Shown here in pieces: positions 1 to 9,163 of a stretch of 64,000 nucleotides of DNA. A program made the translations under genes and the position numbers. Source of the stretch: Alicyclobacillus acidocaldarius subsp. acidocaldarius Tc-4-1 (GTDB lineage: Bacteria > Bacillota > Bacilli > Alicyclobacillales > Alicyclobacillaceae); NCBI RefSeq assembly GCF_000219875.1, contig NC_017167.1, positions 2,813,361 to 2,877,360 on the forward strand, given 5' to 3'. Numbering within the stretch: the stretch's first letter is position 1; the number at the start of each line of letters is the position of its first letter. The notes beneath the pieces were generated by a model that saw nothing but the letters and a program-made list of their open reading frames with translations, was not told where the DNA came from and searched no databases.

Positions 1-2878
<2,878 letters not shown>

Positions 2879-2906
2879 GGGCCGAACTCCCCCTCTATTT
2901 GGATGA

Positions 2907-2963
2907 TGAAAACAAAAGACCTCGGGCGACCGGACCTAAAGGTTCGTCTCGCCATGAGGCCGT
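2907..2963 (-). terminator. Expression-platform terminator of the purine riboswitch
   Basis: On the minus strand CCTC...GGCGA pairs with TCGCC...GAGG and is followed by TTTTGTTTTC. The 5' arm overlaps CAACGGCCTC (2956-2965), which is the exact complement of GAGGCCGTTG (3050-3059) at the 3' side of the aptamer P1 helix. Terminator and antiterminator are therefore mutually exclusive, as in OFF-type guanine riboswitches. Confidence 0.75.
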
Positions 2964-3053
2964 TGACGGGGAGATCGGGCACGCCACTCCCACAGCGAGC
3001 GATGGACTCGATTCTCACAGGGGTAGCCAGGCGCGGCACCGCTCTATGACAAC

Positions 3054-3127
3054 GGCCTCGTAGCGCAAGCGATTTTCGGTCGCTTGGTAGAGACTGCCGA
3101 GCCATATTCCCGGCATTATACGAGGCC
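3054..3127 (-). promoter_or_regulatory. Purine riboswitch, guanine type, controlling the NCS1 permease
   Basis: The minus strand folds as a three-way junction: P1 GGCCTCGTA / TACGAGGCC, P2 TGCCG / CGGCA, P3 CAAGCGA / TCGCTTG. The conserved purine-aptamer nucleotides are present: TATAAT in J1/2, GAATATGG in loop 2, TCTACC in J2/3 and CCGAAAAT in loop 3. J3/1 reads GCTAC, so the ligand-pairing position corresponding to nucleotide 74 is C, which predicts guanine rather than adenine. One J2/3 base and the first J3/1 base differ from the B. subtilis xpt aptamer. Confidence 0.88.
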
Positions 3128-3221
3128 TTTTGGATCACACGCCTAGTGTATCGAGTGCCGACACGCGAATCAATGGAAGTTATCTCACACAGGCGGCGAA
3201 ACGGTGACCTTTGTGCAATTG

Positions 3222-4013
3222 TTACAAATTCGACACGAGGGATTCGTTCGAGCGATCTTTCGACGTGATTGTGAGGTACGCGACAAGGACGACGATAACG
3301 ACAGTCGTGACAAGCGCAACGGCCCCTCGGCCAAACCCAAGCCCCCCGTATGCTTTCTCGACGCCCAGCCAGTCCGCGAGGGAAGCGCCAAGCGGCCTCG
3401 TCATAACATAGGAGAACCAAAACGCGAAGATCTCATTCATACCCGCCCAGCGCTTCAGCACGAAGGGCGCGCCGAACAGCACGATGAACAGAATGCCAGA
3501 GGCGAAGTACCCGAGGTGAAGCGTCGTCGCCGTCATATCCCCGCACGCCGTTCCCATGGCGAAGGTGGCAAGAACTGCAGCCCAGTAGAACAGCTCTCGC
3601 CGCCGTGTCACGATGCTGTGAATGTCGAGCGTGCGTTCCGTTCGATACCAGGTGATGAACACCGCGGCCAGGAATATGGCAAAGGCAGAAGTCGAAGCCC
3701 AGTACGGTACCCCAAGGACGATGTGGATAGCGTCGGCGACCATGGTTCCAAACACCGCCACCATCGTCACGAAACTCCAATAAATGTAAGGGATATATCG
3801 CTTGGCGCGGTATTGAAACCAAAAGGCACCCCCAAATGCGACGGCGCCGAGCAGCACCGCCAAGTACTTGTTGAGGTGTAGGACCAAGAAGTCCGAAGTC
3901 GCTTCTCCCATCGCCGTCGTGAGGAGCTTCACAATCCAGAACCACACGGTGATCTCAGGGACCTTGCTGACCATCGGACGTATGCGCCGCGTACTCACGC
4001 GCGCGGTGGACAT
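3222..4013 (-). CDS. COG4705/DUF347-like multi-pass membrane protein, function unknown
   Basis: A 263-residue integral membrane protein with about seven to eight hydrophobic segments. The sequences KVPEITVWFWIVKLL near the N-terminus and MGEATSDFL just after it match the repeated motif of an uncharacterised membrane family (COG4705, DUF347) with no established function. A longer frame upstream overlaps the Dam gene and looks non-coding. I chose ATG 4013 because AGGAGGG lies 6 nt before it, while the in-frame ATG at 4019 touches that Shine-Dalgarno. The gene follows the dam-like gene in the same direction with a 77-bp gap. Confidence 0.75.
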   Translation of the reverse strand: MSTARVSTRRIRPMVSKVPEITVWFWIVKLLTTAMGEATSDFLVLHLNKYLAVLLGAVAFGGAFWFQYRAKRYIPYIYWSFVTMVAVFGTMVADAIHIVLGVPYWASTSAFAIFLAAVFITWYRTERTLDIHSIVTRRRELFYWAAVLATFAMGTACGDMTATTLHLGYFASGILFIVLFGAPFVLKRWAGMNEIFAFWFSYVMTRPLGASLADWLGVEKAYGGLGFGRGAVALVTTVVIVVLVAYLTITSKDRSNESLVSNL

Positions 4014-4090
4014 GCGCATCCCTCCTGTGCAGGCGCCTCGCAGACGCCGCCCATTCCAACGGTCATGGACGCCCGAGTGAAGCCGCAGGT

Positions 4091-4903
4091 TCAAGGCGAT
4101 CTCGGCGTGAACAGCGCGAGAACTTCGGGTGCGTAGCCGCGCCGAGCCCCCTGACAGCTGATGGCCCGGCGGACCTGAAGCTGACAGCACTCTGCACGGT
4201 GGTACGCTCGCTCTGTGAAAGGCGTCAGGTGGTTGGAGATAAGCACCGGGATCCCACGATCGGCAAGTTCCTCCGCAATCCGGGCGAGATCGCGCTGTTC
4301 GCCTTCTCCGAAGCCCTGTGCCGCGTACTGGCGAAAATTTGCTGTCTTTGACAGCGGGACATACGGCGGATCGCAATAAACCACATCACCGGGTTCGGCC
4401 ATGCGCATTACCGCGCGAAAATCGCCGCAAAGGAACTCCGCGCGCCTCGCTTTCTCGCGAAAATATCGCATCTCGCGTTCGGGAAAGTACGGTCGCCGGT
4501 ACTTTCCAAACGGCACGTTGAAGCGCCCTTCCGCATTGTACCTACAAAGCCCGTTGTACCCGTGGCGATTCAGGTAGACAAACAGGGCGGCGCGGCGCAC
4601 CGGATCACGAGAGGCGTTGAACTCCTCCCTGAGCGCATAGTACGCCTCGGGACTGTTGTTCTCCGGAACAAACAGTCGCCTGCAGTCCTCGATGAACGCC
4701 TCGCCGCACACACTCAACACGCGGTACACGGCGATCACGTCCGCGTTGATATCCGACAGCACGTAGGCGTCATAGCTCGTGTTCAGAAATACAGCCCCAG
4801 AGCCAACAAACGGCTCTATCAACCTCCGGCCAGGTGGCAGCGCGCGCTGAATGTATGGCAGAAGGCGGTACTTGCCTCCCGCCCACTTTAGAAATGGCTT
4901 CAT
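4091..4903 (-). CDS. Dam-like adenine-specific DNA methyltransferase (D12 class)
   Basis: A 270-residue N6-adenine methyltransferase with the D12/Dam family architecture: KWAGGK at residues 6-11, the AdoMet-binding FVGSG at 32-36, NRHGYNGLCRYN around 112-123, and catalytic DPPY at 178-181. Length and motif order fit a complete enzyme acting on GATC or a related site, but specificity cannot be read from this sequence. No restriction endonuclease gene lies alongside: neighbours are the COG4705 membrane gene and csoR-copZ. It is either an orphan regulatory methylase or the remnant of a restriction-modification system. Confidence 0.88.
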   Translation of the reverse strand: MKPFLKWAGGKYRLLPYIQRALPPGRRLIEPFVGSGAVFLNTSYDAYVLSDINADVIAVYRVLSVCGEAFIEDCRRLFVPENNSPEAYYALREEFNASRDPVRRAALFVYLNRHGYNGLCRYNAEGRFNVPFGKYRRPYFPEREMRYFREKARRAEFLCGDFRAVMRMAEPGDVVYCDPPYVPLSKTANFRQYAAQGFGEGEQRDLARIAEELADRGIPVLISNHLTPFTERAYHRAECCQLQVRRAISCQGARRGYAPEVLALFTPRSP

Positions 4904-5052
4904 GCCCCCCGCCTCCCCGTTGCGGCCGCGCGCGGCGGCTCATCTCTCCCTATTCTAATCGGAGTCAGATCCTCCGTCTACCGCAAGAGGAAGATGAGAT
5001 CGATCTCGGCCAAGGAGTGGATCCCTGGCGGGGCTGTTGGAAGAACAAAGCC

Positions 5053-5256
5053 CTATTCCACATCATAGCCAGCCTCTTCGACGGCAGTTCGAATGGCAGA
5101 AACCGGTGTGGAATCGGCGTGGGTCACGACAGCTTCTCCCTTTTCAAGGCTGACGTCCACATGGGAGACGCCTTCGACGGCGGAAAGCGCGCGTGTAACC
5201 GAGCGAACGCAGCCGTCACAAGTCATACCCTTGACGCGAATCGTCGTGATAACCAT
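5053..5256 (-). CDS. copZ: Copper chaperone CopZ (heavy-metal-associated domain)
   Basis: A 67-residue cytosolic metallochaperone consisting of one HMA domain. The Cu(I) site GMTCDGC is at residues 10-16 with cysteines at 13 and 16, and the fold ends with EEAGYDVE as in CopZ. In Bacillus it hands copper to the P-type ATPase CopA. It is 40 bp downstream of csoR in the same direction, which supports copper control. The start is ATG 5256 after a GGGGGTG sequence. No CopA gene is next to it in this window. Confidence 0.92.
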   Translation of the reverse strand: MVITTIRVKGMTCDGCVRSVTRALSAVEGVSHVDVSLEKGEAVVTHADSTPVSAIRTAVEEAGYDVE

Positions 5257-5296
5257 GGTCTCACCCCCTCTCCGAAGCGCATGCTCCCAGGTACAG

Positions 5297-5596
5297 TCAC
5301 AGCTTCGTGAACTGTCGAAGCACCTGAATCAGCTCGTCCACTTTCTCCTGTTCGCGATCCCGCTGCTGCAATGCCTCCGCCACGCAGCCCCGTGTGTGAG
5401 ACTCCAGGATCGACAGTCCCACCTGATGCAGGGCACTCTTCACGGCGGCGATCTGGACGAGAATATCCACGCAGTAGCGATCTTCCTCCACCATTTTCTG
5501 CAATCCGCGCACTTGGCCCTCGATTCGGCGGAGGCGCCGGCTCAAGTCCGCCTTCATGGGTCCATAGCTGTGCGTGTGTTCATGCGATTCTTCCAC
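5297..5596 (-). CDS. csoR: Copper-sensing transcriptional repressor CsoR
   Basis: A 99-residue all-helical repressor of the CsoR/RcnR family. The copper-binding triad is visible as C42 (in RYCVD), H66 and C71 (in SHTRGC), and the helix-1 block RRLRRIEGQVRGL is diagnostic. I chose GTG 5596 because GGAGGGGG precedes it by 4 nt, giving a His-rich N-terminus before the conserved Met. CsoR should leave its operator when it binds Cu(I), inducing csoR-copZ. A matching inverted repeat is upstream at 5656-5680. Confidence 0.92.
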   Translation of the reverse strand: MEESHEHTHSYGPMKADLSRRLRRIEGQVRGLQKMVEEDRYCVDILVQIAAVKSALHQVGLSILESHTRGCVAEALQQRDREQEKVDELIQVLRQFTKL

Positions 5597-5655
5597 GTTT
5601 CCCCCTCCGGAGCAGAACCGCCGCGCGAACGGCATTCGTCTTCTCAATCTGTATT

Positions 5656-5680
5656 GTATACCACACCCCTGTAAGGTATC
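5656..5680. promoter_or_regulatory. CsoR-type operator upstream of csoR
   Basis: The inverted repeat GTATACC (5656-5662) and GGTATC (5675-5680) surrounds a C-rich core, ACACCCCTGTAA. This resembles known CsoR operators (ATACC, a G/C-rich centre, GGTAT). It lies 60 bp before the csoR start, a suitable place for autoregulation. Confidence 0.7.
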
Positions 5681-5769
5681 TAAACCTTCACTTGGGCGAT
5701 CACGCAGCACTCACTCGCTGCAACGTTCGTGCGCAGTCGACCTATTTCATGCGTGTTCGACAGGAAAGC

Positions 5770-5876
5770 TTGTCCTGGCCTGCTCAATGGGCTATGATGG
5801 TGACAAAATACCAAAGCCTGTAGGGCATCCGAACCCCGCGGCGCGATGAGTCACAAGTCCCGCGGACGGCGCGGGA
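5770..5876 (+). promoter_or_regulatory. Orphan promoter with downstream hairpin (possible small RNA)
   Basis: TTGTCC (5770-5775), a 17-nt spacer and TATGAT (5793-5798) make a good sigma-A-type promoter on the plus strand. About 50 nt after the expected start is a perfect hairpin, TCCCGCG (5858-5864) / CGCGGGA (5870-5876), without a clear U-tract. No convincing gene follows until 6247. A short untranslated RNA is possible but unproven. Confidence 0.35.
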
Positions 5877-6093
5877 GCCTGACTTCCTCGAACTGCGCAG
5901 CCATCCAGAACTACAACGACATCCAGAACAGCCCCAGGAACGTTCTCAATCGCGAAAACTCCCTTGGATTCAACACACCACGAATGCGTTCAGCTGACCC
6001 ATGATGGATCTCGTCAGCAAGCAGCAAAGAAGCAAAAATATGAATTTACATTACATGTATATTAATACATGAAAAATATATTTTATTTTATTA
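5877..6093. other. Gene-free stretch, AT-rich towards its right end
   Basis: No reading frame here has a credible start, ribosome-binding site or family resemblance. From about 6031 the base composition falls abruptly to very AT-rich, with a perfect palindrome CATGTAT-ATTA-ATACATG at 6054-6071. The AT-rich run abuts the proposed promoter at 6094-6122 and could act as an UP element or a nucleoid-protein binding site. Confidence 0.5.
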
Positions 6094-6122
6094 TTGCCTT
6101 TTTAAATATTATTTGATAAGAT
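6094..6122 (+). promoter_or_regulatory. Candidate promoter of the Asp23-amaP operon
   Basis: TTGCCT (6094-6099) and TAAGAT (6117-6122) are separated by exactly 17 nt and preceded by about 60 bases of nearly pure A/T. The start codon at 6247 would leave a leader of roughly 115 nt that contains short stems. Confidence 0.5.
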
Positions 6123-6246
6123 TGCACACAAACAAAGCTCCTCGAAAGGAGGGCGGGCCGACTTCCCTGCGGCCAACCTGACCGAGTCGCTGGTCTGACG
6201 GAGACGGATGTCGCGAGATTCTCATTCGTGAAAGGGGAAGAGGCGC

Positions 6247-7206
6247 ATGGCCAACTTGGAGTACACCCTGGCGGAAAGCGGCACGATTCACATTGCAGAG
6301 GACGTGATTCAGACCATTGCAGGCGTCGCGCTCTCGGAGATTGACGGCGTGGCCAAAACGGGCGGCTCGGCCGTGAGCGGCCTCGCTGAGCAGATCACGG
6401 GCCGTCGCAACCTCACGCGGGGGGTCAAGGTCGAGTTTTCGAACGAATCGCAGGCGTGCACCCTCACCGTGCAAGTCGTGCTGCGCTACGGCGTCCGCAT
6501 TCCCGACGTCGCAGCTCAAATTCAGGAGCACGTGCAGGCGTCGGTCGAGCAGTATACCGGTCTCCGCGTAGCCGCAGTTCACGTGCACGTCGTGGGATTG
6601 TCGCTTCGTGAGGAAGACGATGAAAGCGAGGGGTTTGGCTTGCCGGGCAAAGTATCCAATCTGATTCAACAAGGAACGGATCTAGTGAAGCAGGGCTACG
6701 ACACGGCGAAAAACAAGGTTCAGTCCGCCGCACAGGCGACGAAGGACGCGGCCGCGGAGGCCATCGGAACGGCGAAGGAAAAGACCCAGCAGGTCGTGGA
6801 CGCCGCAGCCGAAAAGGCGCAGCAGGGCGTGGAGGCCGTGAAGGACGCGGCGCAGTCCGCTTACCAAGCGTCTAAAGACGCGGCTCAACAAGGCGCCGAA
6901 ACGGTGAAGGACGCGGCGAATCGGGCCGCGGAAGCCACCAAGGACGCGGCACAGAAGGCCGCCGAAGCGACGAAGAACACGGTCGAACAGGTGAAAGACA
7001 AAGTGACTTCGAACGCGGAAGTTACCCCTTCGGAGGCGCGCGTGGAGGACGCGAAGCAGACGGTGAAGGAAGGCGTGGAATCGGCGAAGGACGCCGTCCA
7101 GCGCGGGTTGGAGCAAGCCAAGGAAGCCGTGGAGCGTGGCGCCAACGTCGCAAAGGATGCGGTGGATCGAGCATCTGACAAAGCTAAGGACCAGTTGCGC
7201 GATTGA
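6247..7206 (+). CDS. Asp23/Gls24 envelope-stress protein with LEA-like helical tail
   Basis: A 319-residue protein in two parts. Residues about 5-120 are an Asp23/Gls24 domain (IAEDVIQTIAGVALSEIDGV, then a beta-rich core with VVLRYGVRIPDVA and VHVHVVGL). Residues about 135-319 are a long, charged amphipathic helix made of degenerate 11-residue units such as AKDAAQKAAEATKDA, resembling group-3 LEA or apolipoprotein repeats. The tail has almost no aromatic residues and no Cys. Asp23 proteins bind AmaP at the inner face of the membrane in staphylococci, and the amaP-like gene follows here after 23 bp. The fusion suggests a membrane-tethered desiccation, acid or heat protectant; that role is inferred. 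Confidence 0.85.
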   Translation: MANLEYTLAESGTIHIAEDVIQTIAGVALSEIDGVAKTGGSAVSGLAEQITGRRNLTRGVKVEFSNESQACTLTVQVVLRYGVRIPDVAAQIQEHVQASVEQYTGLRVAAVHVHVVGLSLREEDDESEGFGLPGKVSNLIQQGTDLVKQGYDTAKNKVQSAAQATKDAAAEAIGTAKEKTQQVVDAAAEKAQQGVEAVKDAAQSAYQASKDAAQQGAETVKDAANRAAEATKDAAQKAAEATKNTVEQVKDKVTSNAEVTPSEARVEDAKQTVKEGVESAKDAVQRGLEQAKEAVERGANVAKDAVDRASDKAKDQLRD

Positions 7207-7229
7207 CGCGTGATGACGCGTAAGGGGGC

Positions 7230-7787
7230 ATGAAGGTGAACTGGTTTGACCGCTTGCTTTTGTTCATCCTATCCGTCGTGGCCTTGATTCTTGGCGTCGC
7301 CGTGGTGCTCATCGGCGCGGCCGTCCCCATTGGCTGGGCTCAAATGGAGCTTACTCGACAGCCGTACAACACCGTGACGATGGTCGTGGGCGGCGTGACC
7401 GCCCTCATCGCCATCCGGTTCCTGTTCTTCCGGCGGCGGCGGCGGGATCCGAAACTGGACTCTGTGATGGTTTCGGGCGATCACGGCCCCATCCGCATTG
7501 CCTATGACACCATCGTGCAGTTGGCCAACCGGCGCGGATCGCAACTCAGAGGCATGGCTTCTTTCGAGACGGTCGTGCGCCAGGGCCAGGGAGGACTGAT
7601 TCTGACGCTGCGCATGCGCGTGTTGCCCGACATCGACATCGCCGCGCTCGCCAAGGAAGCGCAGAACGCAGTCAAGTCGTACCTGGAAGAGACGACGCAC
7701 GTCCCTGTCGAGCGCGTCCTCGTCCAGGTCACAGAACTCGGCGACAGCAATCGAGCCATGCGCGTTTGGAGTGGTACCGGTGCGTGA
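7230..7787 (+). CDS. amaP: AmaP-like membrane anchor of Asp23 proteins
   Basis: A 185-residue protein with two membrane helices (about residues 8-32 and 48-67) followed by RRRRR and a cytoplasmic domain of about 115 residues related to the Asp23 fold (PIRIAYDTIVQLANRRG ... VERVLVQVTEL). This layout matches AmaP, which anchors Asp23 to the membrane. It lies between the Asp23-LEA gene and a DUF2273 gene whose start overlaps its end by 17 nt, so the three are probably translated from one message. Confidence 0.85.
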   Translation: MKVNWFDRLLLFILSVVALILGVAVVLIGAAVPIGWAQMELTRQPYNTVTMVVGGVTALIAIRFLFFRRRRRDPKLDSVMVSGDHGPIRIAYDTIVQLANRRGSQLRGMASFETVVRQGQGGLILTLRMRVLPDIDIAALAKEAQNAVKSYLEETTHVPVERVLVQVTELGDSNRAMRVWSGTGA

Positions 7788-8034
7788 GACCCTGCGAGGC
7801 GCTTGGGAATGGTTCGTGAACCTGCCACATCGCTATCATGGCCTCATATTGGGCGTCGCCGTGTGGGTGGTCTGGATGATTGTCGGATTCTGGCGGATGG
7901 TGTTGCTCGCCGTGTTGGCAGCCCTGTTCTATTGGTTCGGGCGCCTTTGGGAGCAAGAAGGCACCATCGCCGGGATTGCGGAGCGGCTGCTGGCTCAATT
8001 GGCCAGTCGCAGGCGCCCTCGCGACGGCATGTGA
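7771..8034 (+). CDS. DUF2273 small membrane protein
   Basis: An 87-residue protein with a GTG start at 7771 (GTG 7780 is also possible), overlapping amaP by 17 nt. One long hydrophobic stretch, residues about 22-60, forms two closely spaced membrane helices, and the C-terminus is basic (SRRRPRDGM). Short proteins of this family regularly accompany Asp23 and AmaP genes in Bacillota; their molecular role is unknown. A strong terminator follows 8 bp after the stop. Confidence 0.8.
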   Translation: MVPVRETLRGAWEWFVNLPHRYHGLILGVAVWVVWMIVGFWRMVLLAVLAALFYWFGRLWEQEGTIAGIAERLLAQLASRRRPRDGM

Positions 8035-8042
8035 TCAAAAAA

Positions 8043-8070
8043 GCCGCCGAGCACAGGCTCGGCGGCGTCT
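8043..8070. terminator. Bidirectional intrinsic terminator between convergent operons
   Basis: A perfect 10-bp stem, GCCGCCGAGC (8043-8052) and GCTCGGCGGC (8057-8066), is followed by GTCTTTCGTC on the plus strand and preceded by an A6 run that gives a U-tract on the minus strand. It serves both the Asp23-amaP operon and the converging gene at 8105-8479. Confidence 0.85.
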
Positions 8071-8104
8071 TTCGTCTTCGTGTCTTCGTGTCTTCGTGCT
8101 TCTA

Positions 8105-8479
8105 TCAACGGTTGGCATCGCCGAAGTCGACGCCTTGAACGTATACATGGATCTGCGTGTTGTCCATGCCAATGTACCGATTGAGCGCGTCCGCCACTCG
8201 CTCCTGCACGTTCACCGCAGTATCATAGATATTTACGCCGTACTGCACGATGATGTACAGACCAACCTTGACGTCATCGCCATTCGGACCAATTTGGACA
8301 TCGACACCGCGCTCCAGATTCTCGCGCCTCAGCACCTCGTTCAGCCGATCCATCACCTGGCGGCGCGGGGCCATGCCGGCCAACCCGGGGCACTCCAGCG
8401 CGGCCATGCCGGCGATCTTGGCGACGACTTCTTCCGCGATCTGCACCTTACCCAGGCTGGTCTCCACCGTCTTCGGCAT
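8105..8479 (-). CDS. Asp23/Gls24 family protein, single domain
   Basis: A 124-residue stand-alone Asp23/Gls24 protein: GKVQIAEEVVAKIAGMAALE at the N-terminus, VGLYIIVQYGVNIYDTA in the core and a C-terminal IHVYVQGVDF. It is a paralogue of the N-terminal domain of the protein at 6247-7206 and converges on it. The start is ATG 8479 after GGAGTGATAGG; the frame continues upstream but without family similarity. It is probably another membrane-proximal stress protein recruited by AmaP. Confidence 0.85.
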   Translation of the reverse strand: MPKTVETSLGKVQIAEEVVAKIAGMAALECPGLAGMAPRRQVMDRLNEVLRRENLERGVDVQIGPNGDDVKVGLYIIVQYGVNIYDTAVNVQERVADALNRYIGMDNTQIHVYVQGVDFGDANR

Positions 8480-8594
8480 CCTATCACTCCTACAGGATTC
8501 ATAACTTTCCTCTATTGTACCATGTATTTTGGCATGTCGCAAAGGATTTTTCATCGATTTCAATCCAGCGCTCGTGCATCGAAATCTTCCGGCA

Positions 8595-8630
8595 CATGTG
8601 GCGAAACTGTGTTACAATGAGAGCCACATG
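8595..8630. promoter_or_regulatory. Candidate alaR promoter/operator
   Basis: A perfect 8-bp inverted repeat, CATGTGGC (8595-8602) and GCCACATG (8623-8630), flanks TACAAT (8613-8618), a plausible -10 box about 50 nt upstream of alaR. The position fits autoregulation by this Lrp-type protein. The -35 box is weak. Confidence 0.45.
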
Positions 8631-8668
8631 CAAATGTCGGCCCCGTCGCGGCCTCAGAGGGGATTTTC

Positions 8669-9163
8669 ATGAACGACGCGCTGCGCTTGAAGATTTGCGA
8701 TCTCCTTCACGAAAACGCGAAACTCAGCCCTGAAACCATCGCGCGCATGCTCGGCGAGACGCCGGACGTGATCGAAAACACCATCCGAGAGTTGGAGCAG
8801 GAAAAGGTCATCCTGCGCTACTCGGCTGTCGTCAACTGGGATAAGCTCCCTGTCAACCAGGTGACGGCCGTGATCGACGTCAAGGTGCTCCCGCAGCGGG
8901 AGGTCGGCTTTGACGCCATCGCGCGCAAGATCTACCGGTTCGACGAGGTGAAATCCGTCTCCCTCATGTCAGGGGGTTACGACCTTCAGGTGACGGTCGT
9001 CGGGAGAGACCTCCGGGAGGTGTCCCGGTTCGTTTCCGAGAAACTGGCGACGCTCGAAAACGTGACGTCCACAGCGACGCACTTTCTGCTCAAGACGTAT
9101 AAATCGGATGGCGTCATCTACGACGATACAGATGGAGAAAGGCGACTGATGATCACGCCATGA
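8669..9163 (+). CDS. alaR: Lrp/AsnC-family regulator AlaR
   Basis: A 164-residue Lrp-type regulator. An N-terminal helix-turn-helix covers about residues 5-50 (LSPETIARMLGETPDVIENTIRELEQEKVILRYSAVVNW), followed by a RAM ligand-binding domain of about residues 65-145. The stop overlaps the ATG of the aminotransferase at 9160, the same pairing as alaR-alaT (yugG-yugH) in Bacillus subtilis, where AlaR activates the alanine transaminase in response to alanine. The start is ATG 8669 after GAGGGG. Confidence 0.85.
   Translation: MNDALRLKICDLLHENAKLSPETIARMLGETPDVIENTIRELEQEKVILRYSAVVNWDKLPVNQVTAVIDVKVLPQREVGFDAIARKIYRFDEVKSVSLMSGGYDLQVTVVGRDLREVSRFVSEKLATLENVTSTATHFLLKTYKSDGVIYDDTDGERRLMITP

Noticed and set aside
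3113-3118. TATAAT on the minus strand upstream of the NCS1 permease, first taken as a -10 box
   Set aside because: It is part of the purine riboswitch J1/2 consensus, and no -35 element lies at a suitable distance.
8071-8100. Short tandem TGTCTTCG repeats after the bidirectional terminator
   Set aside because: Only about three units of 8 bp and no spacers; not a CRISPR, and no function is evident.
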